Below, in pieces: positions 9,375 to 17,593 of a stretch of 60,336 bases of DNA. The notes below the pieces were generated by a model. That model was not told the DNA's origin. It worked only from the letters and a program-made list of their open reading frames with translations, and ran no database searches. Position numbers and translations under genes: made by a program. This DNA is from Luteitalea sp. (GTDB lineage: Bacteria > Acidobacteriota > Vicinamibacteria > Vicinamibacterales > Vicinamibacteraceae). Location: assembly GCA_009377605.1 (NCBI GenBank), contig WHTT01000038.1:1-60336 (forward strand). Direction: 5' to 3'. How positions within the stretch are numbered: position 1 is the first letter of the stretch; the number at the start of each line of letters is the position of its first letter.

Positions 9375-9503
9375 ATGTCCTCCCAATCACACCGTCGTCA
9401 CCGCAGGCACGCGTGGACGCTCCGGTCCGGGGTGCATTCGAGTGCCGCCGTGCGGGGAGACGGCAGCCGTCGTCTGGTCACTGAGCGTTGGGGAGAGTTA
9501 AAC

Positions 9504-9560
9504 TCTGTTTGTCACAATTGTCAACCGCCATTTGACAGAGTGACACGGCAGTGTCATCAT
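9504..9560. promoter_or_regulatory. Face-to-face divergent promoters on one operator (site 2)
   Basis: The 7-5-7 palindrome TGTCAACcgccaTTTGACA (9519-9537) reads TTGACA on both strands, giving a -35 for each divergent gene. On the plus strand CATCAT lies 17 bases downstream (9555-9560). On the minus strand TTTAAC/TTAACT lies 16-17 bases downstream. A second perfect palindrome TGACAC-GGCA-GTGTCA follows at 9541-9556. The first palindrome has the same architecture as that at 4016-4034. A regulator bound here would control the receptor and the catabolic operon together. Confidence 0.6.
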
Positions 9561-9575
9561 GCGCGCCGACACGAG

Positions 9576-10838
9576 ATGGTCATGCTCGCGGTATCCCTCC
9601 TCGCCAGCGCGCTCATGGCGCCCCAGGCCCAGCCCCCGGACGACGTGCCGCCGGACTGGCTGCTTCCGAACTTCGCCGAGCGCTTGGAGCTCGACGTGAT
9701 CAACCCGTCCTCGGCCTCCGTGCGCACGCTCGCCGCAGTGCCGGTCGCGCGGGCGTCCTCGGCCGCGCTGCGCTTTCCTGGCACGCTTGCGATCGTCGTG
9801 CGACCCGGTTCGCCGCCGGCGGTGCTCCCGTCCCAGATCGACGATCTGGACAGCGACGGCACGCCAGACGAGCTCGTGTTTCCGATCGAGCTGGACGCTC
9901 ACGCCTCGGCACCAGTCCATGTGTATTTCTCGCGCACGCTACGCGACACGCTTCCCTGGCCGAAGCGCGTGCACGCGAGCCACGCCTTCGGGTACAACCA
10001 CGCGACCGCGACGCTCGAGTCGGCGCTGATCGGGTATCGCACGTACGGCGGCTTCTTCCTCGATGTGCAGGCCCGGCACGAGGGGCAGCCGGGTCTGTTC
10101 AACGCGCTGGTGGGGTACCTGGGATCGCGTCATCCATCGCCGGCCGGACGCGACGTCATCCACCTGGGCGACACGCTCGGTCTTGGCGGGCTCTTCCTCC
10201 GCCACGGGCGCGAGGTCCAGCGGCCTCCGCTCAACGTTCCCGATTACGCGCACGCGCGTCCGCCACCCCACGTGCCGCGGTACCGCGTCGTCGCATCCGG
10301 CCCGCTGCGGGCGATCGTCGAGGCCCGCCTGGATCGGTGGCGGTTGAGCGAGGCCGAGCAGGTCGCCGTGCGCGCCACGTACACGATCACGGCCGGCGCA
10401 ACGCACGTCGAATGCCGGTTTCAAGTCGTGCCGCTGCAGATCGTCCGCCGCTACGAGGTCGGCGCCGGCGTGCGCCACCTCCCGGACATGACCGTGGACC
10501 ACGCGGCCGGACGTCTCGCGCTGCGCGGCACCGAATCGCCCGAGATTGGGGCGCTCGGCCTCGCGCTCTACTACGACACGTCCACGGCCGCAGCGGCGCC
10601 GCCGATCGCGACGAAGGACGGCGCGAACGAGGTCGTGCTGTTCCGCCGGCAGCTCGCGCCGGGACAGCTCGTCGAGGGCCAGTACTGGCTCGCCGCCGCC
10701 TGGAGCGGCACCGGTATTCGCGACCTGCTCTCGCACCTGACGCACGTGGAACAGCAGGCGCGCGCAGCCGTGCGGATCGAGCACCTGCGGCTCGCGCGAA
10801 CTCCGTGGCCGGAGCGCATCGAAGGCGAGGCGCACTGA
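9576..10838 (+). CDS. DUF4861 family exported protein
   Basis: The 420-residue protein starts at ATG 9576 (or 9582); the N-terminus MVMLAVSLLASALMAPQAQ is a signal peptide. The long frame upstream is only an antisense shadow of the TBDR. The body fits DUF4861, a family found next to polysaccharide lyases, with segments such as FGYNHATATLESALIGYRTYGGFFLDVQ and a core of the type GPLRAIVEARLDRW. A DxDxDG-like loop (DDLDSDGTPDELV) lies near residue 90. DUF4861 has no firmly established activity that I know of; genomic context elsewhere links it to uronate-containing glycans. It is the first gene of the operon, and its stop overlaps the next start (TGATG). Confidence 0.8.
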   Translation: MVMLAVSLLASALMAPQAQPPDDVPPDWLLPNFAERLELDVINPSSASVRTLAAVPVARASSAALRFPGTLAIVVRPGSPPAVLPSQIDDLDSDGTPDELVFPIELDAHASAPVHVYFSRTLRDTLPWPKRVHASHAFGYNHATATLESALIGYRTYGGFFLDVQARHEGQPGLFNALVGYLGSRHPSPAGRDVIHLGDTLGLGGLFLRHGREVQRPPLNVPDYAHARPPPHVPRYRVVASGPLRAIVEARLDRWRLSEAEQVAVRATYTITAGATHVECRFQVVPLQIVRRYEVGAGVRHLPDMTVDHAAGRLALRGTESPEIGALGLALYYDTSTAAAAPPIATKDGANEVVLFRRQLAPGQLVEGQYWLAAAWSGTGIRDLLSHLTHVEQQARAAVRIEHLRLARTPWPERIEGEAH

Positions 10839-11575
10839 TGCTGGTGGACTGTCACGTCCACATCGGCAAGTCCACCCGGCTGCAGATCGACGCCGACGGC
10901 GACCTGCTCGTGCGTCGCGCGGACGAGCTCGGCATCGACATGATCTGCTGCACCGACCTGACCGCGCTCTTCTACGACATGCACGAAGGCAATCGGCTGC
11001 TCTTCGAGGAGATGCGTCGCTTTCCCGATCGCATCCTCGGGTATGCGAGCCTGCACTCCACGCGGTTCGGCCGGGAGGCGCTCGACGAGCTGGAGCGCTG
11101 CCGCCACGACTACGGCATGCGCGGGCTCAAGATCTATTCGACGCCCGAGATGAGCATTGCCGAGCCGGCGATGATCCCCATCCTCGAGAAATGTGTCGAG
11201 CTGCAGTTTCCAGTCCTCGCGCACACGACACCGCCGGAGTGTGACTACCTGCTCGGGCACGTGCCGGAGTGTCGCCTCATCATGGCGCACGCCGGCGCGC
11301 AGCCCTTCGCGAAGGGCGACTGGAACCGGGCCATTCAAGCGGCCCAGCGGTTCGAGCACCTGTACCTGGACACCGCCAGCTCGACGATCGACACCGGGTT
11401 CCTCGAGACGTGTGTGGCGGCGCTCGGCGCGGACCGCATCCTCTTCGGCACCGACATGCCGCTGCTCGATCCCTGGCCGCAGCTCGAGAAGATCCGCGGC
11501 GCGCGCGTCTCCTCGTCACAGCTCGAGGCGATCCTCGGCGGCAACATCCTGCGCGTGATGGGAGTGCAGGCGTGA
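10838..11575 (+). CDS. Amidohydrolase family protein (metal-dependent, TIM barrel)
   Basis: The 245-residue protein has the full set of amidohydrolase-2 landmarks: D4-x-H6-x-H8 (VDCHVHIG), H129 in FPVLAHTT, H151 in LIMAHAGA and D206 in ILFGTDMP. It ends with the usual GGNILRVMG helix. Enzymes of this type hydrolyse lactones or decarboxylate acids; the L-rhamnono- and L-fucono-lactonases belong to the same superfamily. The ATG overlaps the DUF4861 stop, and its own stop overlaps the GTG of the next gene by four bases, so the two amidohydrolase-fold proteins are probably made in equal amounts. No signal peptide, so cytoplasmic. Lactonase is the favoured guess from context, not proven. Confidence 0.85.
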   Translation: MLVDCHVHIGKSTRLQIDADGDLLVRRADELGIDMICCTDLTALFYDMHEGNRLLFEEMRRFPDRILGYASLHSTRFGREALDELERCRHDYGMRGLKIYSTPEMSIAEPAMIPILEKCVELQFPVLAHTTPPECDYLLGHVPECRLIMAHAGAQPFAKGDWNRAIQAAQRFEHLYLDTASSTIDTGFLETCVAALGADRILFGTDMPLLDPWPQLEKIRGARVSSSQLEAILGGNILRVMGVQA

Positions 11576-12336
11576 TTCTCGACATCAACGCCTTCATCGG
11601 CAGATGGCCGTACTGGCCCATCCCCGCCTCCGCACCGCAAGAGGTCGCCGAGACGCTCGCCGCGGCTGGCATCGATCGGGCGGCCATCTGTTCCACGCGC
11701 AGCGTGTTCGTGCACTGGGAAGATGGCAACGGCGACGTGGAGCGCGCGTGCCGCGAGCACGACGGCCGGTTCGTGCCCTTCGCCTGCCTCGGCACGCTCG
11801 AGCTCAGCCACGCGCTCCCGCCGCGCGAGCTCGATCTCGAGGCGTACGCGCGACGCGGCTTTCGCGGCATCCGGCTGTATCCGCAGCACCACAGCTACCA
11901 TCCGCTGTACAACGCGTTCGTCGACCGCATCCTCGAGGACGCCGCCGCGCGGCGATGGCCCGTGCTGCTGCCGCTCCGGATCGTGATGAACTGGGGCGTG
12001 CCGATGCAGGAGCTGCCGGTCATCGAGGCGCTGGTGGCACGGCACCCACGTGTGGTCTGGCTGCTGGCCGGCATCAACTATCTGTGGGAGCTGCAGCTCG
12101 CGGTCTGGCTGATGGCGCGCTATCGGGACGTACATCTCGAAACATCGTGCGTGATGGGGTACGAGGCCATCACGACGCTCGTGGCGCAATGTGGGAGCGA
12201 CCGGATCCTGTTCGGCAGCGGCGCGCCGATCCAGCTCGCGGCCGCGGGCCTCGCGAAGATCCTGCGGGCGCGCATCAGCGACGCTGACCGGGACGCCGTG
12301 CTCGGCGGCAACGCGCGGCGACTGCTCGCCTTGTAG
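11572..12336 (+). CDS. Amidohydrolase-fold protein lacking metal ligands (probable pseudoenzyme)
   Basis: The 254-residue protein starts at GTG 11572, overlapping the previous stop as GTGA. It is a clear paralogue of its upstream neighbour: both have an ILFG strand and a C-terminal GGN helix (ILGGNILRVMG versus VLGGNARRLLAL). However, the metal and catalytic positions are replaced. The HxH motif is N6-A-F8, the barrel His pair becomes P134 and G167, and the final catalytic Asp (FGTDMP) becomes G217 in FGSGAP. It therefore probably cannot hydrolyse by the usual mechanism. It may be a regulatory or structural partner of the active paralogue, or have a metal-free activity. The reading frame is intact and well conserved in composition, so decay is unlikely. 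Confidence 0.8.
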   Translation: MILDINAFIGRWPYWPIPASAPQEVAETLAAAGIDRAAICSTRSVFVHWEDGNGDVERACREHDGRFVPFACLGTLELSHALPPRELDLEAYARRGFRGIRLYPQHHSYHPLYNAFVDRILEDAAARRWPVLLPLRIVMNWGVPMQELPVIEALVARHPRVVWLLAGINYLWELQLAVWLMARYRDVHLETSCVMGYEAITTLVAQCGSDRILFGSGAPIQLAAAGLAKILRARISDADRDAVLGGNARRLLAL

Positions 12337-12346
12337 TGGGGATCCG

Positions 12347-13231
12347 ATGCGCATCCTCCGATTCTTCGCTGACGACGATGCCGTGCACGTTGGCGTGCGT
12401 CGGGGCGCCACGGTGTTGGATCTCGGGCCGGCCCCCGGGCTCGATGCCGGCGCGGGCGGCGTGCGTGCGCCGCTCAGCGTGCCGCTGGCGCCGCCCATCG
12501 CGGAGCGGCCGTTGGCGACGCTGCGGCTCGACGCGCCCATCCGCGGCTCGCGCAAGCTGCTCGCGCTGGCCGGCAACTACCGCTCGCATGTCGTCGAGAG
12601 CGGCTTCACGCCGGTCGGGGAGCGCGAGACGGTGACGCCGCAGGTCTTCTGGAAACCGCCAACGGCCGTCAACCGTCCGGGCGGCGCCATCGCGCTGCGG
12701 CCGAACAACGTCTGCCTCGATTGGGAGATCGAGCTGGCCGTCGTGATTGGCCGGGCGGCGACGCGCGTGAGCACAGACGAGGCGATGGAGGCGGTCTTCG
12801 GCTACACGGCCATGAACGACATCAGCGAGCGCCGGTTCAACGCGCGCGTCGAGCCCCGGACCCTGCGCGAGCTCGATCCGTTCTTCGACTGGCTCATGGG
12901 AAAGTGGTTCGACGGCTCGGCGCCGCTCGGTCCCGAGATCGTGACGAAGGACGAGATCCCGGAGCCGCACGATCTTCGCCTCCGGCTGTGGGTGAACGAC
13001 GAGCTGATGCAGGACGGCCACACGTCCCAGATGATCTTTCGCATTCCAGAGACCATCGCGTACATCTCGTCGGTGGTGACGCTCGAGCCTGGCGACATCA
13101 TCGCGATGGGCACACCGGACGGCGTGGGCGCCGCGCGCGGGCTGTCGCTGAAGCCAGGCGATCGCGTGCGCGGCGAGATCGAGGGCATTGGCGTGCTCGA
13201 CACGCTGATCACCGCCGAGGCGCCGCGATGA
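12347..13231 (+). CDS. Fumarylacetoacetate hydrolase (FAH) family protein
   Basis: The 294-residue protein has the FAH fold. N-terminal residues 1-65 form the small domain. Then come LLALAGNYRSH (71-81), FWKPPTAV (101-108) and the metal site DWEIELAVVIGR with E127 and E129, and NDISER with D158. The C-terminal part has LEPGDIIAMGTPDGVG, the signature of the superfamily. FAH enzymes cleave C-C bonds of 2,4-diketo acids or act as decarboxylases or dehydratases; 2,4-diketo-3-deoxy-L-rhamnonate hydrolase is a member. The gene starts 10 bases after the pseudoenzyme gene with GGGGA as ribosome site. Its stop overlaps the next start (ATGA). A role in sugar-acid breakdown is inferred from the operon. 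Confidence 0.88.
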   Translation: MRILRFFADDDAVHVGVRRGATVLDLGPAPGLDAGAGGVRAPLSVPLAPPIAERPLATLRLDAPIRGSRKLLALAGNYRSHVVESGFTPVGERETVTPQVFWKPPTAVNRPGGAIALRPNNVCLDWEIELAVVIGRAATRVSTDEAMEAVFGYTAMNDISERRFNARVEPRTLRELDPFFDWLMGKWFDGSAPLGPEIVTKDEIPEPHDLRLRLWVNDELMQDGHTSQMIFRIPETIAYISSVVTLEPGDIIAMGTPDGVGAARGLSLKPGDRVRGEIEGIGVLDTLITAEAPR

Positions 13232-14268
13232 GAGCCGTCCGGATCGGCATCATCGGCGCCGGCTTCATGGGCCGGACGAATGCCGAGACGGTCACCCGCT
13301 ATCTGACGCGAGCCGCGCTCGTCGCGATCGCTGGCGGGTCGCGGGCGGCCGCGCTCGCGCAGGACTACGGCGCGGCGTCCGAATCGTCCGTCGAGGCACT
13401 GGTGGCACGGGACGACCTCGACGCCGTGCTGATCAGCACACCACCGTCCGAACATGCGGCGCACGCCATCGCCGCGGCCGCACACGGCAAGCACGTCCTG
13501 CTGGACAAGCCGATGGCGACCACGGTGGAGGAATGCAATCACATCCTGCACGCCACGCAGGAAGCGGGCGTCACGCTGATGATCATGTTCGGCCAGCGGT
13601 TCCGCACCTGCAACATGACCGCGCATCGCCTGATTCGCGAGGGGGCGATCGGCGAGGTGCGCATGGTCGAGGAGCGAATCCTCGCCACGGGCGGGATTGG
13701 ATCGCTGCCACCCTGGCAGAGCGAGCCGCAGAACGGCGGCACGTTCCTCGGTCACGCCGTCCACAACATCGACCGGATCCGGTGGCTGACCGGGGCGGAG
13801 GTGACGAGCGTCAGCGCGCAGGTCCAGCACGATCCCGCGCGCGGCGCCGAAGTGTCGACCATGGCGCTGCTCTCGTTGAGCAACGGCGGGATGGCGACCA
13901 TCTGGTCATCGTGGAACGTCGCCAAGCCACTGTTCCCGGGCAGCGCGTCCGGTGCGTGGATCGCGGGACGTACGGGCAATCTCGATCTCGATGCGTACGG
14001 CCAGCTACGTCTGGGCAGGGACGAGACGTGGACCGTCGTGGCCGAGCAGGAGCCCATCGACTGGAAGGGTGAAGGGATGCTGGCGCGCGTGCGGATGAAG
14101 GCGTATCAGCTGCAGCACCAGGAGTTCGTCGATAGCATCCTCGAGCGGCGCGTGCCGTCGGTCACGGGTGAAGACGGGCGGGCAGCGGTCGAAGTAGCGG
14201 AGGCGGCGTATCGTTCCGCGAGGCTCGGACGAACCGTGCACCTCGGTCGCGTGAAGGAGAATCAATGA
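13228..14268 (+). CDS. Gfo/Idh/MocA family oxidoreductase
   Basis: The 346-residue protein has an N-terminal Rossmann domain with IGIIGAGFMG (G10, G12, G15) for NAD(P), and the family motif DKPMA (K94, P95). The C-terminal alpha/beta domain has the substrate-side motif GHAVHNIDRIRWL with H179 and D182. These enzymes oxidise or reduce sugars, cyclitols or amino sugars. The start ATG overlaps the stop of the FAH gene by four bases, and the stop overlaps the DegT start in the same way, so translation is coupled across three genes. In this setting it probably oxidises the sugar released by the exported enzymes, or makes the keto substrate of the following DegT protein. Confidence 0.9.
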   Translation: MRAVRIGIIGAGFMGRTNAETVTRYLTRAALVAIAGGSRAAALAQDYGAASESSVEALVARDDLDAVLISTPPSEHAAHAIAAAAHGKHVLLDKPMATTVEECNHILHATQEAGVTLMIMFGQRFRTCNMTAHRLIREGAIGEVRMVEERILATGGIGSLPPWQSEPQNGGTFLGHAVHNIDRIRWLTGAEVTSVSAQVQHDPARGAEVSTMALLSLSNGGMATIWSSWNVAKPLFPGSASGAWIAGRTGNLDLDAYGQLRLGRDETWTVVAEQEPIDWKGEGMLARVRMKAYQLQHQEFVDSILERRVPSVTGEDGRAAVEVAEAAYRSARLGRTVHLGRVKENQ

Positions 14269-15524
14269 CGCACGCGCTCGCCATTGACGGCGGCCCGAAG
14301 GCCGTGGCCGAGAAGCTGCCCACGTTCCTCGACGCGGCCGGACGCACGTTTGGCACGGAGGAGGAGCGCCTCGTCATCGAGGTCCTGCGTTCGGGGTGTC
14401 TGAGCCGCAACGGCGGCGCCATGGTCGAGCGCCTCGAGCGCGACTTTGCCACCGCGCTCGGCGTGCCGCACGCGATCGCCTGTTCCACCGGCACGGCGGC
14501 CGTGCACCTGGCGCTCGCCGCGCTGGATCTCGAGCCGGGTGACGAGGTCATCGTGCCACCCATCACCGACATCGGCTCGATCCTGCCCGTGCTCTGGCAG
14601 AACGCCGTGCCGGTGTTCGCCGATGTGGATCCGGTGACGCTGTGCCTCGACCCGGAGGATCTGGCCTCGCGGATCTCGCCGCGCACCCGCGCGGTCATTG
14701 CCGTGCACCTCGCGGGACAGCCATGCGATATGCCGGCGCTGACGGCGCTTTGCCGCCGGCACGGGTTCGTGCTGATCGAGGACTGCTCGCAGGCGTACTG
14801 GGCTGAATGCCACGGGCAGATCGTGGGCACGATGGGCGATCTGGCCTGTTTCAGCTTGCAGCAGAGCAAGCACATGACCTGCGGCGAAGGGGGGCTCCTC
14901 GCAACCCCCAATCACGCGTACGCTGCGCGCGCGCGGCTCTTCGCGGACAAGGCCTGGCCCCGCGATCTCACGTCGCTCGGATCGATGCGATTCCTCTTCC
15001 TGGCGCAGAACTACAGGATGAGCGAGCTGCAGGGGGCCGTGGCGCTCGCGCAACTCGGGAAGCTGCAGGCCACGCTCGCGTGCCGGCGGAGGCAGGCTGC
15101 CGCGCTCACGGCGCTGCTCGAGGACGTGCCCGAAGTGCAGTGTCCGCGGGCGGCCGCGGGCACGACACATTCGTTCTGGCTGTACATGCTGCGCGTGAAC
15201 GAGGAACGGTGCGGCGCCCGCACGGCGGACTTCGGGACAGCGCTGCTGGCGGAGGGCGTTCCGTCGTGGGTACAATACATCGTCGATCCGTTGTATCTGT
15301 CGCCGCTCTTCACGGAACGACACACATACGGAGCGTCGGAGTATCCGTTCCGGCCATTCGGGCGGCAGGTCTACGACAGCGGCCTCTGCCCGCGTGCAGA
15401 ACACGGACTCCGCAACGTCATTGCCCTATGGTGGAACGAGGCGTACACCGACGAGCACGTGAGGCAGATCGCGTCGGCGATCCGCAAGGTCGCCCGGCAC
15501 TTCTCCCGCGCGATGGCCCGCTAG
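14265..15524 (+). CDS. DegT/DnrJ/EryC1/StrS aminotransferase family protein
   Basis: The 419-residue PLP-dependent enzyme of fold type I keeps the key residues: D173 in LIEDCSQAY binds the pyridine nitrogen and K202 in LQQSKHMTCGEGG forms the Schiff base. VIVPPITDIGS (95-105) and FADVDPVTLCLD (118-129) are typical for the family. Family members aminate keto-sugars or, in a few cases, dehydrate them. Pairing with a Gfo/Idh oxidoreductase is classical for oxidation then amination of a sugar. In an otherwise catabolic operon this is unexpected, so it may run the reverse reaction or act as a lyase. The start overlaps the previous stop (ATGA). Two further paralogues occur in the window (56394 and 59333). 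Confidence 0.9.
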   Translation: MTHALAIDGGPKAVAEKLPTFLDAAGRTFGTEEERLVIEVLRSGCLSRNGGAMVERLERDFATALGVPHAIACSTGTAAVHLALAALDLEPGDEVIVPPITDIGSILPVLWQNAVPVFADVDPVTLCLDPEDLASRISPRTRAVIAVHLAGQPCDMPALTALCRRHGFVLIEDCSQAYWAECHGQIVGTMGDLACFSLQQSKHMTCGEGGLLATPNHAYAARARLFADKAWPRDLTSLGSMRFLFLAQNYRMSELQGAVALAQLGKLQATLACRRRQAAALTALLEDVPEVQCPRAAAGTTHSFWLYMLRVNEERCGARTADFGTALLAEGVPSWVQYIVDPLYLSPLFTERHTYGASEYPFRPFGRQVYDSGLCPRAEHGLRNVIALWWNEAYTDEHVRQIASAIRKVARHFSRAMAR

Positions 15525-16318
15525 CCACGCGGCCAACGTCGAAATCGGACATCTATTACATCGAGGTGCTGGGCAAAGCGCTCGACATCCTCGACGTGTT
15601 CGTCCAGGCGCAGAAGCCGCGTCTGACGCTGCAGGAGATCTCGACGCTCAGCCGACTGAACAAGAACACGGTGTTCCGTGTGCTCTATACGCTCGTCGAG
15701 CACGACTACGTGGTCAAGCGGCAGCACGAGTACGAGCTGGGCCCCAAGGTGCTGGACTTGAGCGAGTCGAAGCTGGGACGACGGGATCTGCTGAGCGCCG
15801 CCGGGCCGTCGCTCGACGCGCTGCGTCGGCAGTTCCAGGAGACGGTCAACCTCGGCGTGCTGGAGGGAGGCCAGATCCGGTACGTCGACGTGCGCGAGAG
15901 CCCTCATCGTTTTCGCCTCGCCGAGCGGGTGGGCGGCAGCGACTTCCTGCACTGCACAGCGCTGGGCAAGTGTCATCTGGCGTTCCTCCCGTTCGACCAA
16001 GCGCGGCAACTGCTGAAGGCACAAGGCATGCCGCGGCAAACCACGCGCACCATTGTTACGTTGACCGCCCTGAAGGCGGAGCTCGACGGCGTCCGCCGGC
16101 AGGGCTATGCGGTCGACGCTCAGGAGAGCATGGAGGGAGCGTTCTGCCTGGGCGTGCCGATCCTCGACGATCACGACGCCCCAATCGCCGCAGTCAGCAT
16201 CTCAGGGCCCATCACGCGCTTCAACGAATCCGTCGTGCCTGCGGCGAGCGACGCCCTACGCCGCGCCGCCGGAGAGATTCGCGCCAAGCTCGGATACGGG
16301 CGAGGCCCCCGGGCCTGA
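15428..16318 (+). CDS. IclR family transcriptional regulator (start uncertain)
   Basis: The recognisable protein begins with SDIYYIEVLGKALDILDVF (from about 15545). It has an N-terminal winged helix (LTLQEISTLSRLNKNTVFRVLYTLVEHDYV) and a GAF-like IclR effector domain ending in VSISGPITRF and the usual C-terminal helix. In this frame the nearest upstream ATG is 15428, inside the DegT gene; there is no ATG, GTG or TTG between GTG 15431 and GTG 15566, the latter being too far inside. Either translation starts within the DegT gene, adding about 38 residues, or a non-standard start near 15527-15536 is used. IclR proteins bind small aromatic or sugar acids. It is the likely local regulator of the operon, though its binding site is not proven. 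Confidence 0.85.
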   Translation: MVERGVHRRAREADRVGDPQGRPALLPRDGPLATRPTSKSDIYYIEVLGKALDILDVFVQAQKPRLTLQEISTLSRLNKNTVFRVLYTLVEHDYVVKRQHEYELGPKVLDLSESKLGRRDLLSAAGPSLDALRRQFQETVNLGVLEGGQIRYVDVRESPHRFRLAERVGGSDFLHCTALGKCHLAFLPFDQARQLLKAQGMPRQTTRTIVTLTALKAELDGVRRQGYAVDAQESMEGAFCLGVPILDDHDAPIAAVSISGPITRFNESVVPAASDALRRAAGEIRAKLGYGRGPRA

Positions 16319-16389
16319 TCCCGCCGGCCGCGCGCCTCACGTCCGCACAGCGCATCCAGGCGCATCGCCGTGGCCCCTGCGTATCGCAC

Positions 16390-16431
16390 GAGATCGAATC
16401 TCGTTGCGGAATAATCAAACGCGGTTATACT
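16390..16431 (+). promoter_or_regulatory. Promoter with operator palindrome, leaderless gene
   Basis: TATACT at 16426-16431 is a strong -10 box, with TTGCGG at 16404-16409 as a weak -35 (16-base spacer). The -10 ends only ten bases before the ATG at 16442 and no Shine-Dalgarno is present, so the transcript is probably leaderless. A perfect palindrome GAGAT-CGA-ATCTC (16390-16402) abuts the -35 and GGTTA/TAACC arms (16423-16441) flank the -10, both candidate operator sites. Confidence 0.5.
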
Positions 16432-16441
16432 CTGCGTAACC

Positions 16442-17587
16442 ATGTTCGCGGTCGATGAGCTCGCGCGCCGCACCGGCCCCATCCGGCTCGCGCGCCTCGA
16501 AGCGTCGCGTGTCGAGATCGCCATGCACGAGCCCTTCCGGATCAGCTCCGGGACGGTGGCCTCGAAGGAGGCGGTCATCGTGTGCATACGCGACGGCGAG
16601 TCGCTCGGCTGGGGAGAATCGTCGGCGATGCCGGGCGGGTTCTACTCGTCGGAGACGCCCGACGGCTGCTGGCACGAGCTGACGGCCACGCTGCTGCCGG
16701 CGCTCGCTGGACGGACGTTCACCGATCTCGCCGCGCTCGATGGCTTCCTCCGGGAGCGCGCGACGACCCCATTCGTGCGTGTCGCCGTCGAGACCGCGGC
16801 ATGGGAGCTAGCGGCGCGTGCCCGCGGGCAGTCGCTGCGTGCTCTGTTCGGCCTGCCGGACCGTGCCGTGCCCTCTGGCCTCGCGGTCGGGCTCTACGAC
16901 GATCTGAGCGGGCTGCGCGCCGCGCTCGAGCGGTACCGGCCGCGCGACTACCTGCGGCTGAAGATCAAGATCACGCGCGGCGACGACATCGCGCTCGCCC
17001 AGGCCGTGCAGGACTGGTGGCCCGGCATGCCCCTGTCCGTCGACGCAAACGGGGATTACGCACGCGACGACTTCCCCGTCTTCGAGGCACTCGATCGCTC
17101 GGGCCTGGTGATGTTCGAGCAACCCTTCGGCAAGCGCGACCTCGAGACGTCCGCGGCGCTCCAGCGCATCGTGCGCACACCGATCTGTCTCGATGAAAGC
17201 GTGGACAGTGTCGAAGCGGCCGCGCGCGCGATCGCTCTGCGCAGCTGCCGGATCGTCAATGTCAAGCTGCAGCGCGTGGGCGGCTTTCTCGACGCGCTGC
17301 GGATCATGGAGGCATGCGCCGAGAGCGGCGTTCCCGTCTGGATGGGCACCATGCCGGAGCTGGGCGTCGGCGCCGCCCAGGCGCTGGTCCTGGCATCTCA
17401 TCCGGCATGCCGCTTTCCAACCGACGTCGAGCCGAGCGCGCGCTGGTACGTGGATGACCTCCTCGCGCCAGCGCTCCAGCTCGAACGCGGCTATCTGCAT
17501 GTGCCGTCGGGGCCGGGCCTCGGCTTCACCGTGGACGAGCGGTCGCTGGAGCGCCACACGCTGGATCGGCGAATCTTCGTGGAGTGA
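16442..17587 (+). CDS. Enolase-superfamily enzyme (muconate lactonizing / MenC-like)
   Basis: The 381-residue protein has the N-terminal capping domain (about 15-130) and the barrel of the enolase superfamily. Catalytic lysines K174 and K176 lie in LRLKIKI; metal ligands are D201 (SVDANGDY), E226 (MFEQP) and D251 (ICLDES); the opposite catalytic lysine is K275 in VNVKLQRVGG. The two-lysine arrangement is that of the muconate-lactonizing/o-succinylbenzoate synthase subgroup, which includes racemases and epimerases, rather than the His-Asp acid-sugar dehydratases. It could therefore epimerise or cycloisomerise a sugar-acid or dipeptide-like substrate. It is transcribed from its own promoter and is followed after six bases by the symporter gene. 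Confidence 0.88.
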   Translation: MFAVDELARRTGPIRLARLEASRVEIAMHEPFRISSGTVASKEAVIVCIRDGESLGWGESSAMPGGFYSSETPDGCWHELTATLLPALAGRTFTDLAALDGFLRERATTPFVRVAVETAAWELAARARGQSLRALFGLPDRAVPSGLAVGLYDDLSGLRAALERYRPRDYLRLKIKITRGDDIALAQAVQDWWPGMPLSVDANGDYARDDFPVFEALDRSGLVMFEQPFGKRDLETSAALQRIVRTPICLDESVDSVEAAARAIALRSCRIVNVKLQRVGGFLDALRIMEACAESGVPVWMGTMPELGVGAAQALVLASHPACRFPTDVEPSARWYVDDLLAPALQLERGYLHVPSGPGLGFTVDERSLERHTLDRRIFVE

Positions 17588-17593
17588 GGGGCG

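Noticed and set aside
8244-9575. Long plus-strand open frame continuous with the DUF4861 gene
   Set aside because: It is the antisense shadow of TBDR 1; the protein-like part and signal peptide begin only at 9576.
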